A stretch of DNA of 27,321 nucleotides, from the NCBI GenBank assembly GCA_937920115.1, contig CALGVF010000055.1, positions 1 through 27,321 on the forward strand, read 5' to 3'. Origin of the DNA: an uncultured Clostridia bacterium. GTDB taxonomy: Bacteria > Bacillota > Clostridia > Christensenellales > Borkfalkiaceae. Of the stretch, positions 7,997 to 17,247 are shown one piece after another. Every line of letters begins with the position of its first letter. Within the stretch, counting starts at the first letter, position 1. Below the pieces are notes generated by a model. It was not told the DNA's origin, searched no databases, and saw only the letters and a program-made list of their open reading frames with translations. The translations under genes and the position numbers were made by a program.

Positions 7997-10135
7997 TTAT
8001 TCGACTATCCAATCGCCGACCTGCGTCACGCCTGCTTTTTTAAGGTCTTCCTTAGTGTTGTAGCGATAAATGCCGCCGTTTTCAAGTTTTTTCGCTCCGT
8101 AACAGAACGTTATACATTGAATATGTTTATATCCGTCGGGCTGAGTACTATCACCTGCATAAATAATATCTTTAAGCCATTCCGAATGTCTTTCGACGCC
8201 TGTAACGACGCAATAATCTGCGGCATCGCGATTATCGGAAACCCTCGTAACCTTTCCGAATTCGGCTTCGTCGTTCAACGCAAAATTAAGGAACTTCGAT
8301 TTCGTCCAGTTGCTTCCGTTAGCCATGGGCAAAAACTTGTTCACGACTACGCGGACGTTATCGAAGCAATCGAGTCCCGCGTTCGCCATCATAAGTGCGT
8401 AATAACTTATATCGACCCCGAATAAAACGCCTACGTTGTCTCTTCCGTCGAAATCGGCGAGATTTTCCGCGCCGTTTACTTCGACGAGTACGTCTTTCAT
8501 TTTGAGATATTCCGCTTTGAATTCGGCTATAACGTGGTTGTTCTCGCCGAAATTAGTCGTTACGATATGAACGTTCTCAATCGTCGCTCTCATCTGCGGT
8601 TTTTTCGCCCAACGACCTTTATCGGAGGTGATTCCGCACGCGGTCGAGGACTTAAAGGTTATAACGAACTCGGCGTTCTTTACAACCGCGTCGTAACCGT
8701 AACCGCCGAATATTCCGTTATCGTAAGTCGCGGCGTACACGGTATGCCCTCTTCCGTCGAAAACTCCCGCAAAGTTGGACGTATCGGTCGCGTTTTTCTG
8801 ATTCGCCATATCTATCGGAGAATCTGCCGAACCGATATCGCCGCCGAGAGCGTAGTATTTATTCTTAATGCCCGAACCGAGAGTCAGCGTAGACAAGAAA
8901 TTATCGTCCGTGAGCAATACGTTACAGCCGTAAATATCCTCGAAGAGATATCCTCCCTTGTTCGTCTTAATCTCTATCGGCTCCGTAGCGTCACCGTTAA
9001 AGACTACGCCCGTCAACAATCTCTTGGTATGTTGTAAATCTCTCGAACCTTGTTTCGCCGCCAGAATAACCGCTCCGTCATCGAAATAGTCAAGCACGCT
9101 TTTAAGAGTGTTGTCCGTCCACTCGACGTGTCTGTCGTACGTTACGACGGGACAATCGACTTTAACGGTCAATTCTTTCGTGTAAACTACCCCTTTCTCA
9201 TTTGTATACTCGGCTGTTATTATCGCTTCGCCGATACCTTTGGCGGTTATGGAGTTACCCTTAAAATCGACGACGTTCTGTCCGCTCGTAAGCGTAAGAC
9301 TGCCCGACTTTTCGACTCCGTTTTCGCTGATGAAGAAATTTACGTTCGCTTCGTTTATATACGTTTCGCCCTCGAAAGAATCCGTGACGGAAAGGTTGAC
9401 TTCGTCCGTCACTTCCGCCGCTTCGCCGCTCCTCTCTACGGACATATACATAACTACGTCGTCTTCGGTAACTTTAAGCAAAAACGTTTTTTTCATTAAG
9501 GGAGTGTCGAAATTATTCCAATTTCCCTTTAAGGTGACTTCCGTTTCTCCCTTTTTCAACGCTTTGATTCCGCCGTTTTCAAAGACGGCTACGGTGTTGT
9601 CCGATATTTCCGCGGATAAATCGCAATCGTAACTCATACCGTTAAACGTGACGCGTGATACGATACCGTACACGTCGCCTTTGAGAAGATTCAACTCGTC
9701 GCCCAAATGGTCAACCGTAAGAACCGGCTGATAATCCCCGTAAATTACGGAAACGGAACATTCGGCTTTTAAATCTCCGTACGTCGCCGTAACAACGGCG
9801 TTTCCGAGTCCTTTCGAGACAATCAAACCGTCCTCAACCGTCGCGACCGATTCGTCGGACGATTTCCAACCGAGCGTTTTCCCGCTTTCGTCCTTATATC
9901 TCGCAATGACTACCGCAGACTCGCCGTATACGAGACTGACGGTACTTTTAGACAATTCGAGAAAGTTTGCGTTTTCGGACGCCGAGGTCGAGGTCGGAGT
10001 CGAAACCGAACTCGGTTCCGAACTACCGTTATCGCTTTCGTTTCCCTTATCTTTACACCCTGTCAACGTAAACGCCGACAAGCAAAGAATAATAAAAACG
10101 GATAATACAACCAACAATTTAATTTTATTCTTCAT
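7997..10135 (-). CDS. Surface lipoprotein with Ig-like (BIG2) and beta-helix regions
   Basis: This lipoprotein of 712 residues has the signal MKNKIKLLVV through a lipobox TLTGC, with the lipidated Cys at 27, then a Ser/Thr/Glu-rich spacer to about 57. Residues 58-132 form a BIG2-type Ig domain (WKSSDESVATVEDGLIVSKGLGNAVVTATYG). Two further Ig-like repeats follow to about 328. From about 455 the motif FAGVFDGRGHTVY and IFGGYGYDAVVKNAEF mark a right-handed beta-helix like those in the two proteins at 19061-21784 and 22015-25284. The ATG at 10135 is preferred over a GTG at 10141 because AAGGAG sits 5 bases before the ATG but directly abuts the GTG. That AAGGAG overlaps the stop of the DUF4838 gene, indicating coupling. 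A role in binding glycan at the cell surface is inferred; no catalytic residues were recognised. Confidence 0.85.
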   Translation of the reverse strand: MKNKIKLLVVLSVFIILCLSAFTLTGCKDKGNESDNGSSEPSSVSTPTSTSASENANFLELSKSTVSLVYGESAVVIARYKDESGKTLGWKSSDESVATVEDGLIVSKGLGNAVVTATYGDLKAECSVSVIYGDYQPVLTVDHLGDELNLLKGDVYGIVSRVTFNGMSYDCDLSAEISDNTVAVFENGGIKALKKGETEVTLKGNWNNFDTPLMKKTFLLKVTEDDVVMYMSVERSGEAAEVTDEVNLSVTDSFEGETYINEANVNFFISENGVEKSGSLTLTSGQNVVDFKGNSITAKGIGEAIITAEYTNEKGVVYTKELTVKVDCPVVTYDRHVEWTDNTLKSVLDYFDDGAVILAAKQGSRDLQHTKRLLTGVVFNGDATEPIEIKTNKGGYLFEDIYGCNVLLTDDNFLSTLTLGSGIKNKYYALGGDIGSADSPIDMANQKNATDTSNFAGVFDGRGHTVYAATYDNGIFGGYGYDAVVKNAEFVITFKSSTACGITSDKGRWAKKPQMRATIENVHIVTTNFGENNHVIAEFKAEYLKMKDVLVEVNGAENLADFDGRDNVGVLFGVDISYYALMMANAGLDCFDNVRVVVNKFLPMANGSNWTKSKFLNFALNDEAEFGKVTRVSDNRDAADYCVVTGVERHSEWLKDIIYAGDSTQPDGYKHIQCITFCYGAKKLENGGIYRYNTKEDLKKAGVTQVGDWIVE

Positions 10136-10144
10136 CTTCACTCC

Positions 10145-12181
10145 TTAAAATGTATCCAGAAAACTTTCTATGGGAGCGTTTTCGGCAACCTTGGTAATAC
10201 CGAGCGAATTGCAAAGCGACTTGAATTTCGGTTTAATTTCGCTTACGTCGTATTGATTCGAATACAAACCTATCGCACATTTCGCGGGGAAAAGCCATTC
10301 TATATCGATATGCTCTTTGAGTTTAGAATAAGTCGCTTCGTCTTTTGCGTATTTTTCTATTGCCGCGTATGCCTTGTCAAGTTTATTAAACAAGGTATTG
10401 ACGAAACCGAGCGAAATGAGGTTCGTTTTCGTCGTAGGTTGAAGTTGGTTCGAACTCCAGCCCCAGCCCTCTCTTTCATGCGCCTCGGCGAACCAGATTC
10501 TGCATTCGTAGAACACCTCTTTCATCGCCTCTGCCGCGTCGGAATACATAGCGTTGAAGTAATCGTCGATAAGGTCCGCCGTGGAAAGCGAACTGTTCCA
10601 CGTCAACTTACACGTCACGTAATTCGCCAGAGTATAAAACCCCGTGTCGGCACCGCGTTGGCGGCTGTGGAACTGAGCGAAAGTAAACTGATATTTCTGC
10701 TCGTAAAGCCATTTATAATAATCGTCATAGAACGAATACGGATCGTAGAAACAGAAATAATCGTTAAAGAAACAGCCGTAAGTCCACGACCAACCGTCAG
10801 AAACGTACTGCGCCCACTGAGTCGCATATTCGATTTGCTCTGCGTTCGACGGCTCGTCCATGCGTACGCCGAAGTCAAACGAACTGAAAGCGTTGAACGG
10901 CTTGATTTTAAGATCTGCGTCGGGGACGATATCGTCTGCGATTATTACCTTGTCATCCTTTATTTCGAACGGCGGTTTAAGCGTCCACTGATAAGCGAAG
11001 AAGGGAAAATGCAAATCGTCGCGTTTATATTCCTCGTTTTCGGGAAGATTCATCCAATCGACGACCTTTCTCGCCATTTTCTGAACGAATTTATACACAG
11101 CCGCGGATTCGGCGTCGTTATGCGAAGCGGCAAAAGCCTTACATGCGTCGCACTGACAACTCTGCCAGTTATCCATAATACCGATATGAACGGTATTCAT
11201 GGTAACGGGGTACCATTCGAGCGATTGCTCGACTTTCTGCGCGCAAATATCGACCATCGTCTCGTATTCCTCCTCATTGCCGTGAGCCGTATAGCACAAC
11301 TGCTCGCCCTGAGTGGAATAAAAATCGGGATGTTCGGTTTTATACTGCTTTGCGGGCAAATAGAACAAACTGTTGTGAAGTCTGTCGGAAGCGGAACCCT
11401 TGTTGCCGAGTTCCTCGTGTATCGGAACCATCAAGTCCTCGAGCATATCCGTCGTTCTCATACGATACGCAAACATATAATCGTCCGTATCCTGAGTCTC
11501 GCACTGCAAAATGCCTACTCTTGCCTTCCAAGGAATATCCGAAATATCGGTTACGTTGTAATCGCGAAGTTTTACTTCTTTAACGCCCGTATCGAGATCG
11601 TAACAGTCTTTATAATAAACCTCGAAGCCGAAATTCATTTTAAGGAAATCGTAAACGCCGTATAAAACGCCGTTGTCCGCTCCGCCGACGATATAGACGG
11701 TATTGTCCTTCGTGAGTATGCGAACGCCGTCTCTTCCGAGCGACGATTTATCGACGGAAAGTCCGCTCGTTTTAAAAGCGTTTGTATCTCCGAGCGAGAT
11801 GTATTTGCCGTCCGTCGTATGCGATATGGACTCGTCGGACACACATTCGAGCGTTACGCCGGTTGCCTCTTTGAAAAATCTGACGAGTTCGTCACGGGCA
11901 AAGGTCGTATACGTCGTGAGCGTAGGAAGAAGAATTTTATATTCGGAAACTCCGTTTTTAACGATATATCCGTCCTTTTCCTTACTTTCAAAGTGATGTG
12001 TTTTCGTCCATTTTTCCGAATCTTCGTTGTATCTGTTGCTTGCTTTCTCGTTCTGTTCGGGAACGGAAACGGAAGCCGATTCGGAAACGCTTTCTCCGAC
12101 GCTCTCGTTATCCTTATTTCCGCACGCCGCCAGAGAGACAAAAAGCATGAGAACCAATAAAAGACTAATTATTTTTTTCAT
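10145..12181 (-). CDS. DUF4838 domain lipoprotein, putative extracellular glycoside hydrolase-like protein
   Basis: This is a 678-residue lipoprotein. The signal peptide ends in lipobox LAAC with Cys at 20, followed by a Ser/Glu-rich spacer to about 60. Residues about 75-190 resemble the small alpha/beta domain that precedes barrels in GH20 and GH67 enzymes (ARDELVRFFKEATGV, ISLGDT, DGVRILTKDNTVYIVGG, GVLYGVYDFL). From about 215 the sequence matches the DUF4838 pattern, including HPDFYS (284-289) and HIGIMDNWQSCQCDACK (332-348), a C-x-C-x-x-C cluster typical of the family. DUF4838 proteins are frequent in polysaccharide loci, but few are biochemically defined. Its place between surface proteins and cytoplasmic enzymes suggests outer-face processing of the glycan. 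It starts 6 bases after the preceding stop, with only a weak GGGG ribosome binding site. Confidence 0.85.
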   Translation of the reverse strand: MKKIISLLLVLMLFVSLAACGNKDNESVGESVSESASVSVPEQNEKASNRYNEDSEKWTKTHHFESKEKDGYIVKNGVSEYKILLPTLTTYTTFARDELVRFFKEATGVTLECVSDESISHTTDGKYISLGDTNAFKTSGLSVDKSSLGRDGVRILTKDNTVYIVGGADNGVLYGVYDFLKMNFGFEVYYKDCYDLDTGVKEVKLRDYNVTDISDIPWKARVGILQCETQDTDDYMFAYRMRTTDMLEDLMVPIHEELGNKGSASDRLHNSLFYLPAKQYKTEHPDFYSTQGEQLCYTAHGNEEEYETMVDICAQKVEQSLEWYPVTMNTVHIGIMDNWQSCQCDACKAFAASHNDAESAAVYKFVQKMARKVVDWMNLPENEEYKRDDLHFPFFAYQWTLKPPFEIKDDKVIIADDIVPDADLKIKPFNAFSSFDFGVRMDEPSNAEQIEYATQWAQYVSDGWSWTYGCFFNDYFCFYDPYSFYDDYYKWLYEQKYQFTFAQFHSRQRGADTGFYTLANYVTCKLTWNSSLSTADLIDDYFNAMYSDAAEAMKEVFYECRIWFAEAHEREGWGWSSNQLQPTTKTNLISLGFVNTLFNKLDKAYAAIEKYAKDEATYSKLKEHIDIEWLFPAKCAIGLYSNQYDVSEIKPKFKSLCNSLGITKVAENAPIESFLDTF

Positions 12182-12187
12182 ATAGTT

Positions 12188-15100
12188 TTACCCCGCATAT
12201 ACTTCGTATTTAACGCTTGACGTATTGTCGCCTTCATCTTTACAGTGAATATAGACGGTATATCTTCCTTTTTCTTTAAGAACGTAACTACCGTTTTGCG
12301 TTGCGGATATAAATCTGCCTCTTTCGTCGTAAACCACCGTCCAGATTTCCAGATCTTCCGTTTTCGTAAGATTATCCTCGGCAATAACTTCCAACGCCGC
12401 AATTTCTTTACCGACGCTTACGCCTATAACGGAAGTCGGTTCGTTTTTGAATCTTATGGTCGGAGCAACGAGGTCGTAGACGTAAACAAGTTGTTGCAGT
12501 TCTCCCGTCTTGCCCGAGCCGTCCGTATAAGAATAAGTAAACGTGTACGTTCCGTATTTCGTAAATTTAATCGTATAGTTTTTATCCGCGGACAATTCCC
12601 TTACGGGCGTGCCGTTTACGTCGCCGAACACTTCCACGTCTGCGTCGTCAGACGCGATATAGAACACTGTCAGAAGGCATTTGTTAGCCGAGGGGGACAG
12701 AACGTCCGCAACTAACGGAATATCCGTTATATGCTCGTCGTTTACGGAAACAACCATCGGCGGAAGTTTTGCCGAAACCATCGGTTTTACGTCGTCGTAC
12801 GTCTGCGAGCCGAAAGGTTGGTTGCAAATAGCCGCGACGTCAATCGAAAATCCCTTCACAACCGAACGGCATCTCACGTCGAACAAACATAAATCGGTCG
12901 GCAGTCCCAAATCGACTTTCGCCGTCACGCCGTTGAAACGAACCGAGGTTCCGTCGCAGGTGATTTCGTAAGTTACGCCCTTCCAACTTTCTGCCATCGT
13001 ATACGAAGTTCCGTTTACGGATACGCTCTTCGCCTCGCCGTCTCCGTCGTTAAGCGAAATAACCGCCGATTTCGTCCTGTCGTAATAATCTCTGAGAATC
13101 AAATCGACTCCGCCGACCGCGGCGTCTTTATCGACGGAAAACGTGAACGAGAAATTCGAGACGAGCAACGGATTTATGAATTTCATTGCCGCCGTTCCGT
13201 TTTTGGTTGACGTGTATACGGTATAATCGTTTTTAGCGACGCCATTAAAATCGCCCGTAAAGTACTTCGCAACGTCGAGATCACCGTTGTATCCGACGTC
13301 AACTACTTTTACTTCGTCGCTTTCGATATAGTTGCCTTCGTTTCCGACTTCCGCAAGTTTTAATTTTACGGTCGCCGCTTTTCCGATTTTGAAACCGTCT
13401 GCGGATATTTCTTTATACTCTCCGCCGTCATAACTCGCAAACGCCTTAACGTTTGCAAGTTCCTTGCCTGCCGCACTGTAACGATACGCTCCGACGTTTT
13501 CAACCGAATACGTCGCCCCTTCGATATAATACTCGGGAACGGGTATACTTCTTCTTTCGAAAACGGCTTTATCCGCTGCGACGGACGCAAACGTATATTC
13601 GTATTCTCCGTCGTAATAAGCGTCGGAATACTCGTATCTGACGGTATAATTGCCGACTTCTTCGAGATTGTACGCCTGAGCCGAAGAAGTAATATCCGCG
13701 GTTTTTCCGCTCGGCGAAGTAATAAGAATTTTAGCGTCGTATTTTTCGCATACCGAGTTTACGGTATAATTCGCAAGATTTACCGAAGAACCGACTTCAG
13801 CCGTCGTCAGTTTCTCGTCAATATCCAAGGAAATTCCGACGTCGGAATTTTTGAACGCAACGAGTTCGAGCAATTTTTTAGACTCGTTGCCGTAAACGTC
13901 CTCGGCTTTGTATTCGACCGTGTACGATCCCATTTCCGTCGGTAAAAATTTACCGTCGCGTACGGTTATAGCCCTTTTGGAGCCGACGTCGTTATAATTG
14001 TACCATACGGTATAATCCACGTCGTTTTTAAGTCCGCTTGCGTCGTATGCGACAGCCTCGGGAATTTTCGCTTCCACCCCTGCGAATATTTTCTTATCCG
14101 TTTCGGCGGCGGAAATCTTTATATCGGGAGCGGTCGCGTCGCGATACGCTCCGAATTTATCCAACTGCTCGTTCTTTCTGCCTTGAATATTTCCGATTTC
14201 TATCCTCGCGGTATTTATGTTGTTGAAACCCGTGGCGGTTACGGATAAAATAACCTCTCCCGTAGTAAACCCGTTGAATTTCTGGCTGTAAAGTCTGTCA
14301 TTGTTTATTTCGGTTACAAGTCTGAAATCGCCGTCAGGGTTACCGTCGTCGGTCTCCGGAGTATTCGTCCAGATTCTTATCTTGTCATCGTCGGTGTATT
14401 CGAACGAAACGGTAATGTTGTTGTAATTGCCGTTCACGGGTCTGTTTCCGCGGACGGAAGCCCCCGAAACGCCTCTCGAATAATATTTGTCGCCGATAGA
14501 ATACTGACCGTTATCGTTGGCTAACAAACCGACTAATCCGCCGCCTTTGGGACCCGCTTTCATATAGGTCTCCCAAATATTGTTCGGCTTATAATACTGC
14601 AAATCGATTTCTATGCTCGGATCGTAACAATCCGTAAGGCGAAGGCTCAGATAACTTACGGCAGTGTCCATTCTGGCAATATTGAAGGTAAACAAATCGA
14701 CCTTCTTTGCCGCGTAAACGTTGAGGGGTTCCGCTATGGTGAGAGTAGAGCCCTCTGTAAGATCCGCAACGACGCCGTAATTCATTCCCTTCTTTTTGTA
14801 GGAATCGTTCAGTTCTCCGTAATAAACCGAGGAACCTTCCTTGCTCACGGAATAGTATTCCTTACATACCATAAAGGCCTCCGAAGCCGATATTTTTTTA
14901 CCTTGAACGGTCGCTTCCGTTACAAGTTTATACTCTCCGACGACGTCGAGAGAAAAACTCCTACCGACAATTGCGTTTCCGTTCGGTTTAATCAGATAAC
15001 ACTTTTCAACCGAATACTCCGCTCCGTTGTATTTCACGGACGCGTCCGACGGAACGTCTAACGTGTCGCCGAGCATGTACGTCGTTTTTAACACGACGAG

Positions 15101-15220
15101 CGACTCGGCAACGTTGTCCGCAGCAATCGCTTTGTTAAGCGATATTCCTGCAAAGGCCACTGACGAGGCGGCAACGACTGCCGCTAACGTGATAAGTAAC
15201 TTCTTTTTGATATTTTTCAT
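12188..15220 (-). CDS. Large secreted Ig-like / concanavalin-like repeat protein
   Basis: This secreted protein has 1010 residues from the second of two adjacent ATGs. AAGAGG lies 5 bases before the ATG at 15220 but only 2 before the one at 15223, and longer upstream starts would overlap the permease gene. A signal peptide ends near AIA-AD (residue 34). An Ig-like domain (about 40-118) is followed by a jelly-roll/LamG-like region (about 130-345). Ig-like repeats then begin at DATAPDIKIS (361), VGISLDIDEK (461) and about 550. A second jelly-roll-like region (about 660-795) and two more Ig-like domains (about 820-915, and 917-1010 beginning LVAPTIRF) complete it. No LPXTG, SLH or transmembrane anchor is visible, so how it stays at the surface is unclear. 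It sits between permease and DUF4838 genes, suggesting glycan binding rather than catalysis. The function is not established. Confidence 0.82.
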   Translation of the reverse strand: MKNIKKKLLITLAAVVAASSVAFAGISLNKAIAADNVAESLVVLKTTYMLGDTLDVPSDASVKYNGAEYSVEKCYLIKPNGNAIVGRSFSLDVVGEYKLVTEATVQGKKISASEAFMVCKEYYSVSKEGSSVYYGELNDSYKKKGMNYGVVADLTEGSTLTIAEPLNVYAAKKVDLFTFNIARMDTAVSYLSLRLTDCYDPSIEIDLQYYKPNNIWETYMKAGPKGGGLVGLLANDNGQYSIGDKYYSRGVSGASVRGNRPVNGNYNNITVSFEYTDDDKIRIWTNTPETDDGNPDGDFRLVTEINNDRLYSQKFNGFTTGEVILSVTATGFNNINTARIEIGNIQGRKNEQLDKFGAYRDATAPDIKISAAETDKKIFAGVEAKIPEAVAYDASGLKNDVDYTVWYNYNDVGSKRAITVRDGKFLPTEMGSYTVEYKAEDVYGNESKKLLELVAFKNSDVGISLDIDEKLTTAEVGSSVNLANYTVNSVCEKYDAKILITSPSGKTADITSSAQAYNLEEVGNYTVRYEYSDAYYDGEYEYTFASVAADKAVFERRSIPVPEYYIEGATYSVENVGAYRYSAAGKELANVKAFASYDGGEYKEISADGFKIGKAATVKLKLAEVGNEGNYIESDEVKVVDVGYNGDLDVAKYFTGDFNGVAKNDYTVYTSTKNGTAAMKFINPLLVSNFSFTFSVDKDAAVGGVDLILRDYYDRTKSAVISLNDGDGEAKSVSVNGTSYTMAESWKGVTYEITCDGTSVRFNGVTAKVDLGLPTDLCLFDVRCRSVVKGFSIDVAAICNQPFGSQTYDDVKPMVSAKLPPMVVSVNDEHITDIPLVADVLSPSANKCLLTVFYIASDDADVEVFGDVNGTPVRELSADKNYTIKFTKYGTYTFTYSYTDGSGKTGELQQLVYVYDLVAPTIRFKNEPTSVIGVSVGKEIAALEVIAEDNLTKTEDLEIWTVVYDERGRFISATQNGSYVLKEKGRYTVYIHCKDEGDNTSSVKYEVYAG

Positions 15221-15239
15221 CATTACCTCTTGATTTTGT

Positions 15240-16274
15240 TTACTCTTTAATACCGCCGAGAGAAATATCTCCCATAAGTTTGTTTTTCGCAAGAATAAAA
15301 AGTACGAGTATAGGCAACGCAAGAACCATACTTGCCGCCATTTTGCCCGGAACCTCCGCAAACGCTTTCGATAACTCCTTATTGTCAGCCGAAAGACTCG
15401 TCATATAATATACGGCAGTCGCTAAGGTGGGCTTCGTCGGAAGAAAAATAAGCGGATTCTGATAGTCGTTCCAGAGCGAGACGAATATTATAAGGAAAAC
15501 CGTCAGAACCATCTTTATCGCGAGCGGGAAATATATGGAGAACATTATTCTCGTTTCACCGGCACCGTCTATACTCGCGGCTTCTCTGTAAGTTTCGGGA
15601 ACCCCTTTAAAGTACGCATAGTAGACGAAGTAGTACATACCGGCACCGCTTGCCCATTGCAGAACCATTCCGATTATAGTATCGTAAAGCCCCGTTCCTT
15701 TGAAAAACGCAAGTTGCGACGGCTGATTGCCTACTATCGGCATACACATCATAAGCGTATACAGAACGAATATTATTCCGCTCAACTTAAAATCGTATTT
15801 TGCCGTCAGATACGCCGTCAGAGCGGGAACGAACGCCGCAACGAAAGCGCAGCCTCCGACGTACAATAAAGTGTTAATCAATAAATCGGGGAAATACTCG
15901 TAGTTAAGCCCCTCGGCGTCTTTCACACCCATCATAAGCCCGAACATCGTTTTCGTAGACCGCTGAACGTAAGTACTTCCGCGATAATAACTGACGTTTT
16001 TCCCGTACTTGAAATTCTCGAATACGAGTTTGTAGTTTTTGAAATGTAAAAACTCTTCCCTGCTTCCGAACACTTCGTCCGTCAGATTCGGGAATCCGAG
16101 ACGGTTTCCCAAATCGAAATAGTCGCTGTCGCTTTTAAGAGAGGTATTAAGACCCCATAAAAGCATAAAAATCATAATCAGCGAGTAGACGATAAGAACT
16201 ATGCCGAGAACTATGAACAACGGGTTAATCGATTTTTTACCGTCGTGTTTTTTATGTGTAATCTTCTTATTCAT
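15240..16274 (-). CDS. Carbohydrate ABC transporter permease, MalG/UgpE type
   Basis: This is a 344-residue inner permease subunit. A cytoplasmic Lys-rich N-terminus is followed by a first membrane helix (about 19-42), an external stretch (about 45-125), then helices near 128-155, 165-182, 200-222, 250-268 and 312-332. The ABC permease EAA loop, which contacts the ATPase, is seen at 230-250 (REAASIDGAGETRIMFSIYFP). With the MalF-type partner immediately upstream and a binding lipoprotein before that, it forms a CUT1-type oligosaccharide importer. The external N-terminal loop is longer than in many MalG proteins. The ATG at 16274 has GGAGAG a few bases upstream. No ATPase gene is found in the window. 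Confidence 0.93.
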   Translation of the reverse strand: MNKKITHKKHDGKKSINPLFIVLGIVLIVYSLIMIFMLLWGLNTSLKSDSDYFDLGNRLGFPNLTDEVFGSREEFLHFKNYKLVFENFKYGKNVSYYRGSTYVQRSTKTMFGLMMGVKDAEGLNYEYFPDLLINTLLYVGGCAFVAAFVPALTAYLTAKYDFKLSGIIFVLYTLMMCMPIVGNQPSQLAFFKGTGLYDTIIGMVLQWASGAGMYYFVYYAYFKGVPETYREAASIDGAGETRIMFSIYFPLAIKMVLTVFLIIFVSLWNDYQNPLIFLPTKPTLATAVYYMTSLSADNKELSKAFAEVPGKMAASMVLALPILVLFILAKNKLMGDISLGGIKE

Positions 16275-16284
16275 ATACTCTCCG

Positions 16285-17244
16285 TTAGTCCGCTTTCGGT
16301 CCGAATTTATTGAGGGCCCAACGCATAACGAGCGTCAACGGCAAAACGATTGCGGTAAGAATAAGCCCTATCGCAGACAAAACCGAATAAGTCGGGTTGT
16401 CGCCGTTTATCGTGAAATCGCCCCCAAGCGCGCTTGTATACAGGTAATATCCGAGGTTTTTCACTTTGGACGCAGGACTGTACGCCAAGAGCGTAAACAC
16501 TTGCCATTGCTCGGTGAACACCCTCGAAAACGAAACGATCATCATCGTAACGACCGTCGGCCAAATCATCGGTATAACAATATCGATAAATTCTCTGAAA
16601 GGACTTGCTCCGTCGAGTTCCGCAGATTCGATGAGAGAAACGTTTACTCCGCTCATCGTTCCCGAATAAGTGAGTACGCTTATACCAAACCCCATAAGCA
16701 CGTTGAACAGTATAACCGCCGTAAGTTGCGTTTTCGAGTCGGCAAGAAACTTAACCGATTCTTCCGCATGGAATACTTTCGTTTGCACCCAAGACAAGAC
16801 GTCGTTCGATATATGTCTGTACAACAAGCCGAAAACGACTGCCGACAAAACCGACGGCAAGAAAAGCATTACTCTGAAAAACTCCGTGCCGGGCGCCTTT
16901 TTAAAAATGTAGAACGAAAACAATAAAGCCAGCGGAGTAATTGCGAACAACTGAACCGCCAGCATAAGAAGCGACGTTCCTATAACGCTCAGATTTTCTT
17001 TAAGAATCCTGAACCCTTCGGCAAAATTCGCAAAGCCTGCGGATCCGAACGTCAGTTTGTGTGAAACTTCGTCTACATAATAGTCTCTGAATGCGAGAAT
17101 TATAGAATTAAAATTGATATAAACGTAAAAAACGAGGTAGTGAATTACAGGGAAGGCGATGAAAGCCAGATAAAAACCCAACTTTCTTCGCCTTGCCTGA
17201 GTCATTCCGAACGTCGTTTTTTCAGAATGTGTTTTGTTTTTCAT
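16285..17244 (-). CDS. Carbohydrate ABC transporter permease, MalF/UgpA type
   Basis: This 319-residue membrane protein has about six helices: near 22-45, 86-113, 123-142, 172-195, 225-245 and 285-308. The EAA loop is at 205-225 (IESAELDGASPFREFIDIVIP), with the conserved Glu, Gly and Pro expected for ATPase contact. The gene lies directly between the binding-protein gene and the second permease. The upstream junction is TAAAAAATG: only three bases separate the binding-protein stop from this start, with no good ribosome binding site. Translation probably depends on ribosomes finishing the upstream gene. Its substrate is the same as that of the neighbouring importer parts. Confidence 0.93.
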   Translation of the reverse strand: MKNKTHSEKTTFGMTQARRRKLGFYLAFIAFPVIHYLVFYVYINFNSIILAFRDYYVDEVSHKLTFGSAGFANFAEGFRILKENLSVIGTSLLMLAVQLFAITPLALLFSFYIFKKAPGTEFFRVMLFLPSVLSAVVFGLLYRHISNDVLSWVQTKVFHAEESVKFLADSKTQLTAVILFNVLMGFGISVLTYSGTMSGVNVSLIESAELDGASPFREFIDIVIPMIWPTVVTMMIVSFSRVFTEQWQVFTLLAYSPASKVKNLGYYLYTSALGGDFTINGDNPTYSVLSAIGLILTAIVLPLTLVMRWALNKFGPKAD

Positions 17245-17247
17245 TTT

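Noticed and set aside
10253..11665. Long plus-strand open frame (470 codons) inside the DUF4838 gene
   Set aside because: It is fully antisense to a well-supported lipoprotein gene; codon bias of the real gene leaves the opposite frame open. The translation is Arg/Val/Phe/Ile-rich with no domain.
15221..15361. Longer N-terminus for the large secreted Ig protein
   Set aside because: It would overlap the permease gene by over 120 bases and put a non-signal sequence before a clear signal peptide. AAGAGG fits the ATG at 15220.
16201..16926. Plus-strand open frame opposite the permease genes
   Set aside because: Antisense to both permeases, which have clear EAA motifs and membrane helices. The shadow is Arg/Asn-rich and lacks any motif.
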